Shown piece after piece: positions 15,293 through 16,532 of a stretch of 16,532 nucleotides of DNA; the first letter of the stretch is position 1, and every line of letters begins with the position of its first letter. A program made the position numbers and the translations under genes. The notes under the pieces were generated by a model. The model searched no databases and was not told the DNA's origin. It saw only the letters and a list, made by a program, of their open reading frames with translations. Origin of the DNA: RGIG5612 sp045604025 (GTDB taxonomy: Bacteria; Bacillota; Clostridia; Lachnospirales; Lachnospiraceae); the NCBI GenBank assembly GCA_045604025.1, contig JAZUNG010000023.1, positions 1 through 16,532 of the forward strand, written 5' to 3'.

Positions 15293-15532
15293 ATGGACAG
15301 ACAGGAACTGGAAGCTAAAATGATCGAGCTCGTAGCTATCGCATTCAAGGCAAACGCTGAGGACATCACTATGGAGACCTCTTTCAAGGATGATCTGGGC
15401 GGAGCTTCAGTACAGATGGTTGCACTGGTTTCAGAGATCGAGAATGAACTGGATGCAGTTGTTATGCTTGCTGATGCCAGCACTTGTGAGACTGTTGGCG
15501 AACTTACAGACCTTGTAGAAGAAGAACTGTAA
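15293..15532 (+). CDS. Acyl carrier protein (atypical)
   Basis: A 79-residue acidic protein with the four-helix ACP pattern: FKDDLGGASVQM then LVSEIENELDAVV. Ser39 sits at the phosphopantetheine position, but the usual DSL reads ASV. An in-frame ATG at 15263 (overlapping the previous stop) would add 10 residues. AAGGAGA at 15281-15287, spaced 5 bases from the ATG at 15293, and the normal ACP N-terminus favour the shorter form. It is the second carrier domain in the operon, besides the one fused to the hydrolase at 3514. It lies directly after the thiolase and DUF35 genes. It probably carries the acyl chain for them after loading by the AcpS encoded at 6835. Confidence 0.87.
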   Translation: MDRQELEAKMIELVAIAFKANAEDITMETSFKDDLGGASVQMVALVSEIENELDAVVMLADASTCETVGELTDLVEEEL

Positions 15533-15549
15533 AGTAAGGAGAAGTCATT

Positions 15550-16532
15550 ATGGTAAAGATCTTAGGCATATCATTTGGAACGAAAAACGGAAACAATGAC
15601 ACTATGTGCCGTGTAGCACTGGAAGCAGCCAAAGAAGCAGGAGCAGAGATAGAGTTTATCCGCGCTCAGGACTGGAAGCTGGACTACTGCACAGGTTGTG
15701 TTGCATGCTCAGTAGGACTGGTAACAGGAAGAGGAATGATCTGCTCACGCAAGGATGATTATGCTGCTCTGTATGAGAAAATGGCAGATTCTGATGGCGT
15801 GCTGATAGTGGATCCCATCTTTGAAAAGGGTGGCACAGGTCTGTTCCATACAGTCATGGACAGAATGGGACCCGGCCATGACAGCGGCATGCTGCTGGGC
15901 GCACATTTCCAGCTGATGGAAAACGGTAAGCCCGGTCTTCCGGAGAAGTATTTCAAACAGAAAGCCATTTCATTCGTTGGTATCGGCGGAAGTGACTGGA
16001 TGACACGTGTTGAGACAGATCACGCTATGCTGGCTATGAGTCCCGGATGGAAGATCGTTAATAACGAGGCATTTTCATGGGGCAAGGATGTTATCATGCA
16101 GGATACCAAGATCGAGCGTATGAAAGAGATCGGAAGGAATCTTGTTGAGGCTGCTGAGGAGATCAAGAAAGACAATGAGACCATGAAGTTCCCTGTAGCT
16201 GAGAACCAGAAGTCTTACTGGAAAGGCGCAGAAGGCGCATGCCCTCATTGCCATAGCAACAACTTCTATATCTCACCCGGAACAACACATGTTATCTGTG
16301 AGCTCTGCGGTCTTGAGGGAACTCTGGAGATCGTTGACGGCCCATTCAAGTCCAAATTCGATCCGGCAACAGAGTACATGGCTCATGATATCGTATCCGG
16401 AAAGAAACTGCACGGAGATGACATTTTCGCGAACGAGACAAGACTGATGAACCTGAACAAGAATGAAGAGTTCAAGGCTCGTAAGAAGCATTACTCAGAT
16501 GTGGTCGCTCCGACTCCGGCTCCCGGAAAAGA
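15550..16532 (+). CDS. Iron-sulfur-flavoprotein-like FMN reductase family protein with zinc ribbon (cut by right edge)
   Basis: The first 327 codons of a protein that runs out of the window. It has the same layout as the protein at 7261-8208: an FMN phosphate loop (ISFGTKNGNNDTM), Cys47, Cys50, Cys53 and Cys65 in C-x2-C-x2-C-x11-C, a flavodoxin-like core with VGIGGSDW, and a late zinc ribbon (Cys231, Cys234, Cys250, Cys253). It is already longer than its paralogue, and its end reads AP-rich (VVAPTPAPGK). That resembles the start of a Pro/Ala linker, so another domain may follow. AAGGAGA eight bases before the ATG supports the start. A redox step on a pathway intermediate is likely; the substrate is unknown. 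Confidence 0.8.
   Translation, partial: MVKILGISFGTKNGNNDTMCRVALEAAKEAGAEIEFIRAQDWKLDYCTGCVACSVGLVTGRGMICSRKDDYAALYEKMADSDGVLIVDPIFEKGGTGLFHTVMDRMGPGHDSGMLLGAHFQLMENGKPGLPEKYFKQKAISFVGIGGSDWMTRVETDHAMLAMSPGWKIVNNEAFSWGKDVIMQDTKIERMKEIGRNLVEAAEEIKKDNETMKFPVAENQKSYWKGAEGACPHCHSNNFYISPGTTHVICELCGLEGTLEIVDGPFKSKFDPATEYMAHDIVSGKKLHGDDIFANETRLMNLNKNEEFKARKKHYSDVVAPTPAPGK

Noticed and set aside
1..16532. CRISPR arrays, tRNA/rRNA genes, insertion sequences or prophage genes
   Set aside because: No regularly spaced repeats, RNA gene signatures, transposase, integrase or terminal repeats were seen; the window is almost fully covered by metabolic genes.

Overview
The window looks like accessory metabolism from an anaerobic, low-to-mid-GC Firmicute (class Clostridia; a gut relative of Lachnospiraceae/Oscillospirales is my guess). 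This rests on butyrate-kinase-type fermentation genes, AGGAGG ribosome sites on nearly every gene, textbook TTGAC(N)/TATA(A/G)T promoters, and many cysteine-rich low-potential redox proteins. The genus cannot be fixed from the sequence alone.

Left part (1-2347, + strand): the 3' end of a butyrate kinase, an OFA-family MFS carrier and an alpha/beta hydrolase, closely spaced like the tail of an operon that starts before the window. A LysR-type regulator (2344-3267, - strand) converges on the hydrolase with a 4-base overlap. Between the regulator and the next operon lies a compact divergent control region (3268-3513). It has a strong sigma-A promoter in each direction and a T-N11-A dyad centred about 64 bases upstream of the predicted operon start site, the usual LysR recognition position.

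Right part (3514 to the right edge, + strand): at least twelve tightly spaced genes that look like one operon. In order they are: an acyl-carrier-protein/CocE-NonD hydrolase fusion; a second butyrate kinase; a holo-ACP synthase; an iron-sulfur-flavoprotein-like FMN protein with a zinc ribbon; a phosphotransacylase; a FAD_binding_2 flavoprotein; a NuoG-like/GltD-like iron-sulfur flavoprotein; a NuoF C-terminal-like ferredoxin protein; a thiolase-like enzyme; a DUF35 zinc-ribbon/OB protein; a stand-alone ACP; and a second FMN protein cut by the right edge.

Taken together the operon looks like a self-contained carrier-protein-linked catabolic or fermentative module. It encodes its own phosphopantetheinyl transferase and two atypical carrier domains. 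The thiolase/DUF35 pair probably makes or breaks a C-C or thioester bond. The flavin/iron-sulfur proteins supply or remove electrons. Phosphotransacylase plus kinase could turn an acyl thioester into acid and ATP. The substrate cannot be read from the sequence, and I do not recognise the cluster as a named pathway. Several enzymes have altered signature residues: ACP DSL motifs, a [2Fe-2S] ligand Cys replaced by Trp, the CocE acid residue, and the fumarate-reductase arginines. This suggests a specialised rather than housekeeping role.
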